This document shows positions 25,111-36,770 of a DNA stretch of 64,000 nt, piece after piece. The translations under genes and the position numbers were made by a program. Origin of the DNA: Rhizophlyctis rosea (taxonomy: Eukaryota > Chytridiomycota > Chytridiomycetes > Rhizophlyctidales > Rhizophlyctidaceae); the NCBI GenBank assembly GCA_027596075.1, contig JADGJC010000155.1, positions 1 through 64,000 of the forward strand, in the 5' to 3' direction. How positions within the stretch are numbered: position 1 is the stretch's first letter; every line of letters begins with the position of its first letter. Under the pieces are notes generated by a model. The model was not told where the DNA came from and did not search any database. It was given only the letters and a program-made list of their open reading frames with translations.

Positions 25111-28100
25111 ATGTCTTCAGGATGGAAACCGCGGGTAGGTATTTCCACTGCACCATCATAGTTGCACGTCGGTGAGCTGCGATGAACTGATATAGAATTC
25201 TTGATGGCTTTCAGACTAAAGAAGAAGAAGTACACCAACGTCTCGATAGTTTCCTTGACGAAAAACTCGATGCCACGAAACGGAAAAATGCAGCAGAAGT
25301 TATTTCGGCGTCTGTTGCTAAATTGGTGTGGAGGGGCAACTACGAGTTGCTAAAGGTTATTTTGTCTCGCCTGCGGTCAGATGAAATGGCGAAGGGCCAT
25401 TGGAAGACGAAAATGCGTGGTTGCGATGTTGAAGGAGCTATTGGGAAAAGTCGGTGACGATAAGGTTGCTGCGACCCTTTTGGTGCTTGAATTCCCGTTG
25501 GTCCTCTCAATGACATTCGAGAAGACGAAGAATGTTTCGAAAGCGGCACTGCCTGTCATCACTCTTCTCATCCGCATCACCAACCCACACACCATACGTT
25601 ACTGCATCATTCCTCTCCTCCTTCCGAACCTGAACAAAGACACCCTCCCACACGTCGAAGCAACAACCCTGCGAGTATTTGAAATCATCACCGTGGAACA
25701 TCCCGTCTATCTCTGTGCGGCGATTCCAGACATCTTTGAGGATGTCGTCGCTTGCTTGTATCGCCATCACGATGATCAGAAGGCTCCAGTGACTGTGTCA
25801 GATGAGGGCAAAGTTGGATGGGTAGCAAAGACAACCTTAGAGAAAATCGTCCACACCATCACAAACCCAGACATCACACCCATCGTTTCACGCATCTCAC
25901 GCGAGCCATCCATGATGATGACCATACAGCTGTTGCTATCAGCGCGTTGGTTGCTGCACCGATTCGCACACCAGTCCAATCTCCAGAAATGACCATCCTC
26001 CTGTGCGTCTTGGTCCGTGGTCTCAACAGCTCAGAGTCAACCGTTATTGGGAACAGCATTGGGATTATCTTGCATGTTGCGAAGCTCATAGACAATGATG
26101 TCATCTCTCAGAAAGTCCTTCGCACAGTCAATCCGCTCCTCAAACAACTCGCCGAGTCCCACAACGACTCTACCATCTGCGACCAGGCTCGCTTGGCTCA
26201 GCACACGGTCACACGCATGTGCGGAAACAGCAGCAGCACCTCTCGGAGTAATCCCACATCGTACAATGACATCCTCGACTCCATCCACGCCCGCTCAGCA
26301 CCAGACATCATCACGGAACCATATCTTGATCTTGCGGTCAACGTAGTGAAGTCTCTGTTGGCAGATTGGCACATGGACGAATGTGCTTGAAAGACGGGAC
26401 TTGGCTTTGCTCTTCGTCCGTGGGTGCGGTGGGTGATTGCGGATCAGCTGGCCGAGGAGATGATCGAAACGTACCAGTTGATTCCGAACCCGGCGGAGTT
26501 CAGTCTTATCCGCATCAAATTCATGTTCGAGTTGGACGAGAAAGACGGAAAGCAAGAACACGTCTTCAATGTTCGACGGGGTAGGCGGTATGGGTTGGCT
26601 TTTGTGCCGTCGGGGAAGAAGGAGGAGCTCTTGTTTCAATGTGCTGATGCGAGGGCGGTCGCGGCGGATGGGAGGGGTGTGAGCACGTGTTGGGTTAGTG
26701 GGTTCATCCCACCATACTACATGTCGTCACGGGTGCTCAAGTACGCATCGAAGGAGGCAGGCGGGATGATGGAGCGGGAGGAGATCAAGGAGGTTTTGAA
26801 GGTATTTGGGTTTGGGGCTGATGTGTATAAGATGAAGGTTGACGAGATGGATAAGACGAGTCGGAGGAGGTTGGGAATTTGCGTTAAACTGATACGCTCC
26901 AAATGCGCTGATGTTATCATCTTGGACGAAGTCCGAAACGGTCTGTTTGGAGGACAGATGGATTGGGTCTTGCGATACATTGAGGATCGGTCGGATGCGG
27001 CGTTCATTATTGTGTCTGACAAGAGTCCGCAATTCCGAGCGGATGTTTGCGATGTGTTGTTTACGGTTGAGGAAGGGGAGTTGGCTTTGTTTCGCGGAAC
27101 GGCGTTTGAGTTCACTACGGCGCATCCCGAACGTTTTCCAATCAATCTCGGGCGGAACGGTCATGTCCATCCTGACGTACTCGTCCAAATCGCTCGTGTC
27201 GAACCTTCCTGCCGCCACCTTTCACATGCCTCTTTACTCGACGAAGAAGCCTTACGGAACGTTGTCTCTCAATATGGCGGTCTGCGGAACCTTATCGGCA
27301 TTCTGAATTCGGCACTGAAGACCGGAAAAGAGATGACGCCTTTGGTGCACACGATCGTAAAGATTGCTGGAGCGAAATTGTTGGGAGCTGCCTGTTTGTT
27401 TGGGCATGACACTGTCATCAAGGCGTTAGTGAAATTTCACAAACCAGAAGGGGATGCGGAGATAGCCGATGAAGCAGTGCGGACGTTTGGGTGGAACGTC
27501 CATTCGCGTGTGGTTCTTGAAGGGGATGAGATCAGATTTTCGGACTATCTGCTCAATACACCCTGGGGCTTTGCCGCCGAGGGCGGTCATGCGGCGTCGG
27601 TGAAAGCGTTGGTGATGGCCGGGGTGGGATTGGAGTTCCGGGCCCTAACGGCAGCGATCAACTTGACTCAAGAGGGGATGGTGGATTTTTTGTTTCAGAA
27701 AGCTAATGCGGAGCATTTTCGGGAGAGATTGTTGGAGTGGATGGAGACCAACCGGAACATCGCGTATATGAAGCGCGTTGTTATGCAGTATCTCGCACCG
27801 GCTCCGAACCAGTCAGCTCGTTTGTTGAAACCAGAGTATATGCTTCATGATGATGACAGCGACGGGGCGTGGAGTGGGGAGGAGGATGCATCAGTGGGTG
27901 ACAAGGACGATTCGTCATCTGATGGGACATCTGATGATGAGAAGGATGAAGCCGCTTCTGAGAGGGGAGTGACTGCCGAGAAGGATGCGGAAGGGAATGG
28001 GGATACGAAGGGAATGGCGAACGTGGAAGCGAATGTTTCGCCCAATGAGGGGAAAGACGCGAAGGCCAACGACGGGGAGGAGGTGTCCGCTGATGCTGGA

Positions 28101-28914
28101 CAGGTTGTTCCAGAGGAGGGAAAGAAAGTGACGCCTGTGGAGGGGAAGAATTCTGCTGAGAAAGAGACCACTGTTGTGCCTGGAGTGGCGGGGACGGGTG
28201 CGCCGGTTGAGGGTGGGAGTGGTGGTGCGGGTGGTGTAGTGTGGGGAGTGAGGGGAAGGGGAAGGGAAAGGAAGACGACGAGACTGGGGAGGGTGGTGTT
28301 AGTGCTAGTGGTGGAGTCAAGTCGTCGGATAGTGAGTTGGGAAAAGGGGGGAATGAATCGGCGACTGGGAAGGAGGAGGGGAAGATGGCTACGGTGGTTG
28401 AGGATGATTTGGTTAATCTGGTGAAGAAGGAGGAGGGGAGTGCGGAGGGTAGGGAGGGTAGGGAGGGTGGGGAGGGTTCTGTGGTTGTTGTAGATGCTTT
28501 GTCGAAGAAGGATGCTGGTGCCAAAAATGCGGAGACTCCGACGGATGCGGAGGGAGGAGAGGGTTTGGAAGAAGGGGAGGGTTCTGTGATTGTTGGTGAT
28601 GATCTCCCGAAAAAGGAGGTTGAGGAAGGGCAGTTGGGTGGGGAGGTTTTGAAGAGTGTCGGGAAGGACGCTGTTGCCGGATTGACCGTTATGATTCATG
28701 GGATTCCGGTTGAGTTGGGGGCGCTGCGGTGGATCAGAGGGTTGAGAAGGCCTTAGTGAAGTTCAAAAAGGATCTGAAGGATACTTTTGTAGATAAGATT
28801 GCAGAGAAATTGGTGGAGAAGGTTGGGGATGAGGTTGCAGAGAGGGTTGGCGGGGCGTTTGCAGACACGGTCGCTTATGTGATTGTGAAGAGGTTGGCGG
28901 GGGTTACCAAGTGA
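25111..28914 (+). pseudogene. eEF3-derived HEAT / degenerate ABC / ankyrin protein, interrupted
   Basis: A short first exon (25111-25134) is spliced to 25215. The HEAT region of translation factor eEF3 follows (FEKTKNVSKAALPVIT, QSPEMTILLCVLVRGLN). A region laid out like the first eEF3 ATPase then runs from about 26480 to 27100. The P-loop is replaced by VPSGKKEEL, the LSGG signature by MDKTSRRRLG, Walker B reads ADVIILDEVRNGLF (eEF3: LLLDEPTNHLD), and IIVSDKS replaces IIVSHD. No second ABC domain follows; instead there are ankyrin-like repeats (WGFAAEGGHAASVKALVMAG), an acidic Asp/Glu/Ser tail and a C-terminal amphipathic helix segment ending GVTK. The coding frame shifts near 25415, 25905, 28240 and 28728, and TGA at 26388-26390 lies in frame. 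It is a pseudogene, or a real gene with several assembly errors. The missing catalytic residues argue against eEF3 activity. Confidence 0.7.
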
Positions 28915-29432
28915 AGGGTTGTTGTAGAGTCATTTGCATTTTCTCTCCTTTTATATTTTTTTGCTTTGTCTTGTATATGTGTTCATCCGAGAGTATTTTT
29001 TAGCTGTCGGGGTCTTATGCTGCTGTCCAATACTAGTTGCTGTGCTTGATTGTGAGATGTATTTATTTTCTCCCCTTGTTTTTGACGCACCGATTGTGGG
29101 AACAAAGACCTTCGCCCGCGTCAAGTGGAAGTCATTGAACACACTTTTGCCCCAAATCAGATGTGTATATTCCGATAGAGCATGTACGATGCCGGAGTTT
29201 TCATACCTTCGTTTTGGTGGGGCAACCGGACCACATTACATGCGTCGCCGGTGGAAGTTGAAATTTGTGCGTTGGAGGGGTGGATGGCGATGCGGCATTT
29301 GGCGAGGAGCTAAGCCACATGTTTTGGACCCAGAAGTGGGAAGGTCATTCATTCCCCCAACATGCTCAACCACCTTCCTTCTCATTTTACACGCTTGCCC
29401 ATTTCCATCCTTTCGTGAGCACGTATCTGTAT
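28915..29432. other. 3' flank of the eEF3-derived gene
   Basis: T-rich just after the stop, as in a 3' untranslated region. A 217-codon frame starting at 28934 has no motif and is judged spurious. Confidence 0.4.
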
Positions 29433-29850
29433 ATGACACTAGCTTCTGGAACACTTCATACGACTTCTCTTTCAACGCTCTTGCCTACCGCGTCCGGTCC
29501 GCTCATCTCCAAAAGGTACACACTAAGGAATTGACGTCCGCAACCGCCTGCTTCAGACGACGGAACTTCGTGACTTCGTGTAGGTAACACATTTGTTGTG
29601 CTGACGTCGACCCTTCATCGCTGCACGGCTACTAGTGGACCGTCCTTGGACAGAAGCGCTGGTCTGGATGTCGCCATTTGCGACCTCTACGTGCAATTCG
29701 CGGTCGGAATGGTGCGTGTTGACTTCGCGATGCCGTAACGGACAGACATCAGCAGCAAAGCGGACGGCGACAACTCAGATTACATAAGGGCTGGTTTTGA
29801 GGTTGGAACTGCACGTTTTCGCAGCTGATGGATTATGACACTGGTGGTCG
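29433..29850 (+). CDS. possible small multi-exon gene, unresolved
   Basis: An ATG at 29433 opens a short Ser/Thr-rich exon to a GTACAC donor at 29516. Downstream segments separated by GT-AG intervals with good branch sites read TTELRDFV and SAGLDVAICDLYVQFAVGM. The phases of the last junctions are not settled, and I recognise no family. Treat this as a hint that a spliced gene may lie here. Confidence 0.22.
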
Positions 29851-31427
29851 CACCTGCCGACATGACGATGTCGTACCTGGCACAATCTTGCGTATATCTG
29901 CGAGAGCATGATATGGAATGGACCGGCGCTTGTCAATGAAAACAGTCTTCGGGCATTCTTCTCACCTTTTTCCGCCTTTCCGCCACTCCATTCGCATGTC
30001 TGCGGCCATAGCTATCTATTTTGAATCAAGTCGTGTATCGAGTCACAATTTTGCAATCAACGGCACTATATGTTATCCTTTGCCCTGAGCGTAAGCGTTC
30101 CACATCCATTACAGCAGGCGTAGCAATGAATTGGACGACTTGCCGCACACTTACAGCAGCGAACTGACCACCCCATTTTTCAGAATGAGTCCATATCCAA
30201 CCGTTTTCACGGACCTCGTTGTCTTCCCTAAACCCGCATATAATACGTCGTTCTCTACATAAAACGAACTTGCATGTTTGACCATCCAGAATCTCGGTCG
30301 GTGTGGGAATCGATGTGTAGGTTTGGTTGGAATCGGGGGAAATACGGCAGTCATTGCATCACTAGCAGAGACGATTTTTGTTTATTTGCTGCTTACGTAA
30401 GCGACACACAGGCCCCAAGCCCCCAAGGTAGGTCTTATATTTTTATAGAATGTGTGGATTTTTTTGAGGCAGTGGACGCATATAGAGTGGATATCACGGA
30501 TCCATGAGCCGTCTTATGTAAGATTATTTAGCAATTAGCTCTGAGACGTGGACAAAGTCTGGAGACGTTCGCTGTTGAATACATCATCTTTCCAAATCTT
30601 ACTTATTTGTATGCGTGAGCTGATAAGCTCATTTTGAGAGTTGTCCTTGGGTACCTTAAGTGGAGCTAAACTGATGTTGCATGTTGAACGCACTTCTCTC
30701 CTTGACGATACTGGATCTTGTCGGAATCATATGCTGCATAGAAGAATGTATGAGACTGCGAGGAAGAAGATCGTTTGCATACGCCGCCTTCGACGGCACA
30801 GTCATCCACCTGTACTCTCAAGAAGGGTGTCAGGCTTTCCCAACTTTTACTACAGTGGTCCGGTTAACCGGCAATGAAGGACATCATTTCATCATAAAGT
30901 AGATCGCTTCGGATGGAGTCATGCACATCGCAAATGGGGCAAAAGTTTTTTGCACATGTAGCAATGGTAAGTTTCCATTTCACCCGAAGTCCTCTGGATC
31001 TGTTTGCTTACCTCAGCGAAATGGTGTGAGGAAGTGGTGCGTGTGGGTCAAACTTCATAAGCGACTAGACGTTACTCATTGGTGTCCCTCCAAAGAGAGG
31101 GTTGATACTCTGAGCGATGGGGGATTCTGCTTCTGATGTGGTTAAAAGCGTCCTTATTCCGATATGAATTGAGGATAATGAAACAAGACAATTGAGCATG
31201 CAGCAGGGCCGCGCCCAGCACTTACCCATACACTAAGCTGGCTGTTATCCAAATTGCCAATTGCAAATCCTGATCACATCAACATTTCGGTAAACTTGAG
31301 CCATGAAAGACTCTTTCTCCAACATCAGTTCTACTGTACAAAGCAACCCACCCTGCCAGTCCCACTTCTGCTAAGTCGGTGTGCCACTAGTGGAATTGAA
31401 GACTGCGACACCCATGGAAAACAGCGT
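29851..31427. other. no gene recognised
   Basis: Only short, overlapping frames without motifs. Confidence 0.45.
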
Positions 31428-32135
31428 CTATTTCATGGGGTCGATAGGGTCTGCAGGCAGATACTTGTACCAGTCCTCCCAGAATTGTTCCCAGGGCAGA
31501 CATTTTGCGATTAGGTCGGGGTAGTTGCAGACCCAGTTGATGCTGGTGGTGATGTCTACTATTCATGCGGGATTGTGGTGGGAGTAGGTGAGGTATACTC
31601 ACAAACTTTCGTTCATTGCTTGTTCGGCGTATTTGTTGTTGAGGGCACAGCTGTTGGGGTGTCTTACATTGGCCTGGACGAGTTGAAAGATATCGAATAG
31701 TGGGTCAGTACGGTCCGTCCGAGTTTAGGATTGTTGCTGCAACAGCAGATGTTAGTGTGTCGAATGTGAAATGTGCGCGTGTGTCGTTGATCTCTCACCT
31801 CCCCAACTGAAGGACAAATACTGCTACAGAACAGTGTGTCCAAGATCCGGCGGAAAGACAAACAGTGCTCTAGAGTCTACCCAGCAGATCATCAGCAAGA
31901 ATCTCTTTCACACCACGCACATACAACTCACCACAAGCCGAACTTCCCTCGTGCACATTCTTACATCATCATTTGTTGGAATGGGCATATCATATTGTCC
32001 ATCCAGTTTGAGGTTCGAGCAATGCTGTATCAATGTTCTGTGAATGTATGGATAACATGCGGGATGTATGAGGCTGTGCGGGGGGTCAAAGAGCTGCGCC
32101 GCGCGACGTCTGATCAGATCGGACATGAACCACAT
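31428..32135 (-). CDS. small four-exon protein, unknown, with in-frame TAA
   Basis: On the minus strand the exons are 32135-31965, 31876-31799, 31736-31607 and 31558-31428 (stop TAG), 170 codons in all. It starts MWFMSDLIRRRAAQLFD and ends in the Trp-rich INWVCNYPDL, WEQFWEDWYKYL and DPIDPMK. Intron 2 has a textbook CACTAAC branch site and TTGCAG acceptor. With that acceptor, codon 87 (31725-31727) is TAA, in QQS-TAA-TRTDRTDPLFD. An alternative acceptor at 31674 would skip the TAA but also remove the plausible DPLFDIFQLVQ. The last junction uses a GTTTGT donor to keep phase. A CT-rich leader precedes the ATG. No domain is recognised. Confidence 0.55.
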
Positions 32136-32400
32136 GATCGCAAACAGGTGCCTTCTCGGAAGTCACTCGGAGGGGGGAGAGTTGGAGAGTAGGAGAGAGT
32201 CGGAGAGCCCTTCAATTGTCTTGGCCTGACGAGGTCCGATTGTGGTCAGGCCAGATTTTGTGAAATTGCTAAGGAAGGTTGAAGGCACAGTTCGGTCCGT
32301 TTTTGGTTGAGACCGCGATCCGATTTAGGCACCAACACCCTACCTACTAGATACCTACTTCCTTGCCACGTCTTCCCATTCGTCCACTTGATCGCTCACC

Positions 32401-33823
32401 GTATCTGACCAACTCCTAACAGTATTCACACGACCCAAAAGACGCAATCGGCTGACTGCCTAGAGGTCGCATCACCAAAGGGTATGTCCGCGCTTCCTAC
32501 TGTTCCGACTGCACCAAAGTCAATTGTGACGTGAACTTGCTATCCACAGCGCCGCGAGCTTTGTGCTTGCCCGAGCCGATGCCGCACATACTCAGCCCAC
32601 TATCCAACCAAGATTTATTCACTGTTCGACTCGTATCACGATATTTTGGAAAACACGCCCGCCAAGTGTACACGTCGCGCCTACGGAAGCTACACATACG
32701 AGCAATCCTCATCTCAACCTGTTTCAGAAAAACAGCAGTACATTACGAATTGCTGCACCCAAGCAAGAGGCAAGACTTACAAGTAAAGCTAGAACACATC
32801 ATGGCATCTTCTTCCACCTTCAGTCTACCTCCCCACTACACTTTATCTTATGTCCTTCTCCGCTGTGTAGCCCATAACACTTTTGGCAGTCCCTATCCAG
32901 TCCTCCACTTCCGATCTGTCTCTCCGCTCACACCGCAGGTCACAAAATACCTCGCCGCGATCCAAGTGGCTGCTGTGGTGATCTCAAACCTTCAACAACC
33001 TGTTTCTGAAACGGACATTTTCATACTACCCGCCATCAGTGCACCCATTCTTCGCCATTTTGTTCCACCGGAAGCGCACAAAGATAGGGTAGTTTTCGGG
33101 AAGGATTTTCTTATCGATCTCCAGGAGCCAACTTTGGAGCTCTCTCTTCCCGATGCTGTCATAAGGCCAAAGCCTACATCAAGTGGCCAACACGTTGACA
33201 TCAACATCTACCCGTCTGATGTACACCGCAAACTCTTGCAACTAGTTGAACAAGCTGGATTCACTAAATGTCTTTGGACCTCAATTTTGGCCTACGATAA
33301 TAATTGTATGCGAGAATGGCTGTGGTGCGGGAAGGAGGGGAGGGACCCCTTGCTCCATTCCTTCATATACTGCATTTACAGTCGCAAGGAACAGGTAAGA
33401 GATTGTATACATGAATTTCTCTTTTTTGAAATTCTTCTGGGAGAAAATATTCAATGAAAACCCATACAAATCACAGCTTGTGGATTTCCTTTCTTCAAAC
33501 ATCAAACCTCTTGCCTACCAACTCAGTATTTACGATGCGATGAACCTGGAGCCGCAACGCAGGCAACTCCTAGAGGGGAAACTCGCCTTGCGTATTCGGG
33601 AGAGTTGATGGATGTGGCATTGGTTCCGCCACTTATGGAATTGGAAGGCATTGACAGTGAGGGTTATGGAATTGTTAGGATAGTCAATGGGTGGCTTAAG
33701 AGGGATGGGCCAGTGCGACAGAAAGTTCGGCTTGATGAGGTGTTTGAGGAGAGGGTGGATCGGAAACTGGAGGCAATGTTTATTGGGTGGTTCAGTGAGG
33801 TGGAGAAGGAGATGCAGTGGTGA
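32401..33823 (+). CDS. F-box protein, frame break near the C-terminus
   Basis: A first recognisable exon ends at 32481 (CLEVASPKG), is spliced with a GTATGT donor to 32550-33394, and then to 33477. Just after the second junction lies an F-box: LPEPMPHILSPLSNQDLFTVRLVSR. F-box proteins recruit substrates to SCF ubiquitin ligases. The remaining ~280 residues are unrecognised and show no obvious leucine-rich repeats or WD repeats. The frame runs into TGA at 33606, but the next frame continues as GELMDVALVPPLMELEG to TGA at 33821-33823, so one base is probably missing or extra near 33600. The true 5' exon is not identified. A decayed sister copy lies at 34922-35418. Confidence 0.7.
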
Positions 33824-34921
33824 AGGGTGGGTGTGTAGGGTGGTGTAGTATGTATAGACATGTCATAAAATGAGAGAGCGAGGAGCAGCTCATTTTTTGT
33901 GTGGAAGGACTAGTCTTCTTCTTGGATGTTCACACCGAATCTTTCGCTGTTAAGCCGCACTGATCCACATGAGGTACAGTGAGACTCTGCGAGGGTGCTG
34001 CTGATACGAAATGGGTCGCAACATGATTTTGCCTTCTTACAACAACCTCTGTACGCATACCCTGGGGAGAACTCTGCATGCAGCACACTCGAAAGCGAGT
34101 AACAAAATATTTTGCTTGTCTCCCGCACCACACCTTTGGAACCGCTGAAATCGATGGCTGAGATACCCTGATGCTTTTCAGCGTTCGATGGGGTCGTAAG
34201 AGTCCCCGCAGAACCCTTCCACCGCATTTCCAACATGTCATTTCAATAGAGTTTCACACAGATTCATGATACTACATTTCGATGCTCAAATTAGTGCTGG
34301 AACCCTACATCCATTCCTCTCCTGCAAAAAGGAACCACTTTCACAGCCTCCACAATATTTTGAACATGGCAGTCATCCGCATCGCATCACAGCGATTTCT
34401 CTGCAGGCCAACCCACATCTCTTATCAATTCCGGACGTCCTCACTGTCCTTAATCTTCTACGAGCGCACCTGTCGTTTACGTCAACTCAGCACATGAGAG
34501 CGCACGGAACCCACCTCTCTCCAGCACATATTCAATCATTATCAGCCCATTCAGGTGGTTGGAGTGCTCATGAGCATCGATAATTTCAAAATCCGCAGGC
34601 GTCAGGATCTGCCATTCGCATACTCTTTAGCCTATTGAACACATTCGCCTATCTAAGGAAGGATTTGCTCGAGTCTGGGCGATATCGTGATTCGTAGGTG
34701 TAGACTGAATGACGAAGGCGCCCTGGAAAGCTATGTTAACGGACGCAAACCTTCAAAATTTGATGTGTGACGCCAGGCTCGTTAATTAGGGTTTTGAGCA
34801 TCCTACTTCTGCGGGCGGGGCCAATCCCTTGCTTTGCGCAATCATTTCTTTTCATCGCTTCTGGTTGTCGGCTTATTGTCTTCATATCAAAAGTCATATC
34901 TGACATAACAAGCACACTCAC
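33824..34921. other. spacer between F-box gene and its relic
   Basis: No coherent gene seen. Confidence 0.4.
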
Positions 34922-35418
34922 TATGGTCGCACTTTCGTATGTTGTGGATCGGCTGTATGTTGTGGATCTGCTGGAGTTGGCATCACCAAAGGGTGTGTGG
35001 AGTGATGCCGCTTTAGACACTATGTCATGGGGGAAGCAACCCTCCGACCCACGCCAACGCTAACGCACCCCGTGCCATGTCGGATCCTCAGTTCATTGCC
35101 GAACAAAGACGTTTTCGAAACCCATCTCGTCGCAAAATGGTCTATATGCACGCCTGTGAAGTTTACCAAAAGGGTCTTCACACCCTATGGATACGACTTC
35201 ACCTCGTACTTGAAGACCCTAACATCGTGTCATCCTTAATTTACCGCAAAATATGTATTCTGCTGAAACTGTTAAACCAGTACCGCACCACTGCCAACAA
35301 AGACAACAATCTTACGACATCAGTTCTATTACTCAGAACTGACAAACTACACCCCATTCTCTACTTACAATCCATATCATCACCAACACCCAACGTGGAA
35401 TCTCAACTCGCCGCATGA
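34922..35418 (+). pseudogene. decayed copy of the F-box gene
   Basis: The sequence VVDLLELASPKG corresponds to the exon end CLEVASPKG of the neighbouring gene. Then come PCRILSSLPNKDVFETHLVAK (aligning with PHILSPLSNQDLFTVRLVSR) and a segment ending YLQSISSPTPNVESQLAA that aligns with HFRSVSPLTPQVTKYLAA. These pieces lie in different frames, so the copy is broken. It probably arose by local tandem duplication. Confidence 0.65.
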
Positions 35419-36770
35419 TTCATCTCCACAGTCCCACCATGTAACCCAATAGGTCTGCCATCTCATAATGAAACTCTGAAACTCCCACCCACCTGCCCAG
35501 TAAGCGACCACTACCCTTCTAAGAGTTCAAAACCTCAGCTCAGGCATTCCAATCATCCTGGGTGCTGGAGATAAATGACCGAAATCATTTGTACATACCT
35601 ACATATGCACCACAGAGAACTCCATTTCCAAGGGTAGTTCGAGTCCTTGACAGGACTTGCTATGGACGCGCTTGTGTCAGCACCGTGACGGGACTTCCGG
35701 AGCCTTGTTTCAACATTGTGATGCATATGAGAGCAGCATTTATTCCATCCAAAGGATTCACCCAAAGCTACCAGAGCCAAAGAGTCGCAAAGGCCGGCAT
35801 AATCAATTTCTTCAAGGCGCTGCAATAGATTGTGCTTCTCCGACGAGTTAGATTGGTTGCATGTGGATGCCATGAGTTTGCCCTCTCAAAATATTGTTCG
35901 CAAGCTGCAGATCACAGACATTGTCCGGACACATCAGACATCGACAAGCGTGCTGGTAATCAAAGGATTACGGGAAAGGGAATGTAAAATCGGGTCGTTG
36001 TCTCTCCGTCAATACTGGAGAGCTGAATAGCAGCAACAGGGCACAGGAGGATGGACGCTGATTGCTTTACTGATAGATGATGTCAGTCACAAACGCATCT
36101 GATCGTCCGATTGTACAGCTGATAGCCCTACCTCGCCAGAAAAAAACAAGAAGGAAATACATATTCTCTCGGTTAAGTGCCTGCCGAATTGTTTTCAGCT
36201 TTTGGGTTGAGTGGCATGAAATGTTCACCAGTCAATCAGTCACAACGATGGCGCAAACTAGGCCCAACTGAGCACCGCTCAGGAGTATGTGCTTCTCCTC
36301 CTTGTGGCGTTCTGCTGGGCGTGTAATCATATGGCAATCGTCTTCGAGTGAGACACACCTAAAAAGCCACAATGTTTCTCATTATCCGGAGTGTTACTTC
36401 CTCTGCGTGGCTATGTGCATACGTGCCTCCCACTCGGTCTGGCTTGGTGGCACACAACCATTACACGGGTGTCCTGGCTGAGTATGCCTCATTATCGCCA
36501 ACAATAGCTGATACCTGATATGAATGCAAGCACCGGTCTAGGCCTCCACCGGCAGTGTTCCATTTTGCAATCGAAAGTTGTCACCCTTGTTCGAACCGTG
36601 CTTTTGTCTCACTCTTTCTGCTCATTGCGTTTCCTTCTTTAAATACGCAGGCTCATTCTTCTTGAACGTCGTCTCTTCTCTTCCAAACGTTTGTTCATCC
36701 TTACTTGGGCAAAGAAAACCCCTGCACCCCGTTTCCTGCCCTTTCACTGTCTTCTCCTTGCACTGCAAAC
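35419..36770. other. no gene recognised
   Basis: Short frames only. CTTTAAATAC near 36639 may be a weak TATA element for the next gene. Confidence 0.4.

Noticed and set aside
28934..29587. 217-codon plus-strand frame with a hydrophobic start
   Set aside because: The start is translated from the T-rich 3' flank of the preceding gene; the remainder has no recognisable feature.
33395..33476. Extra intron repairing the F-box frame break near 33600
   Set aside because: The intron at 33395-33476 is sound but leaves the later shift unrepaired; candidate GT-AG pairs around 33530-33570 give a stop in the wrong phase.
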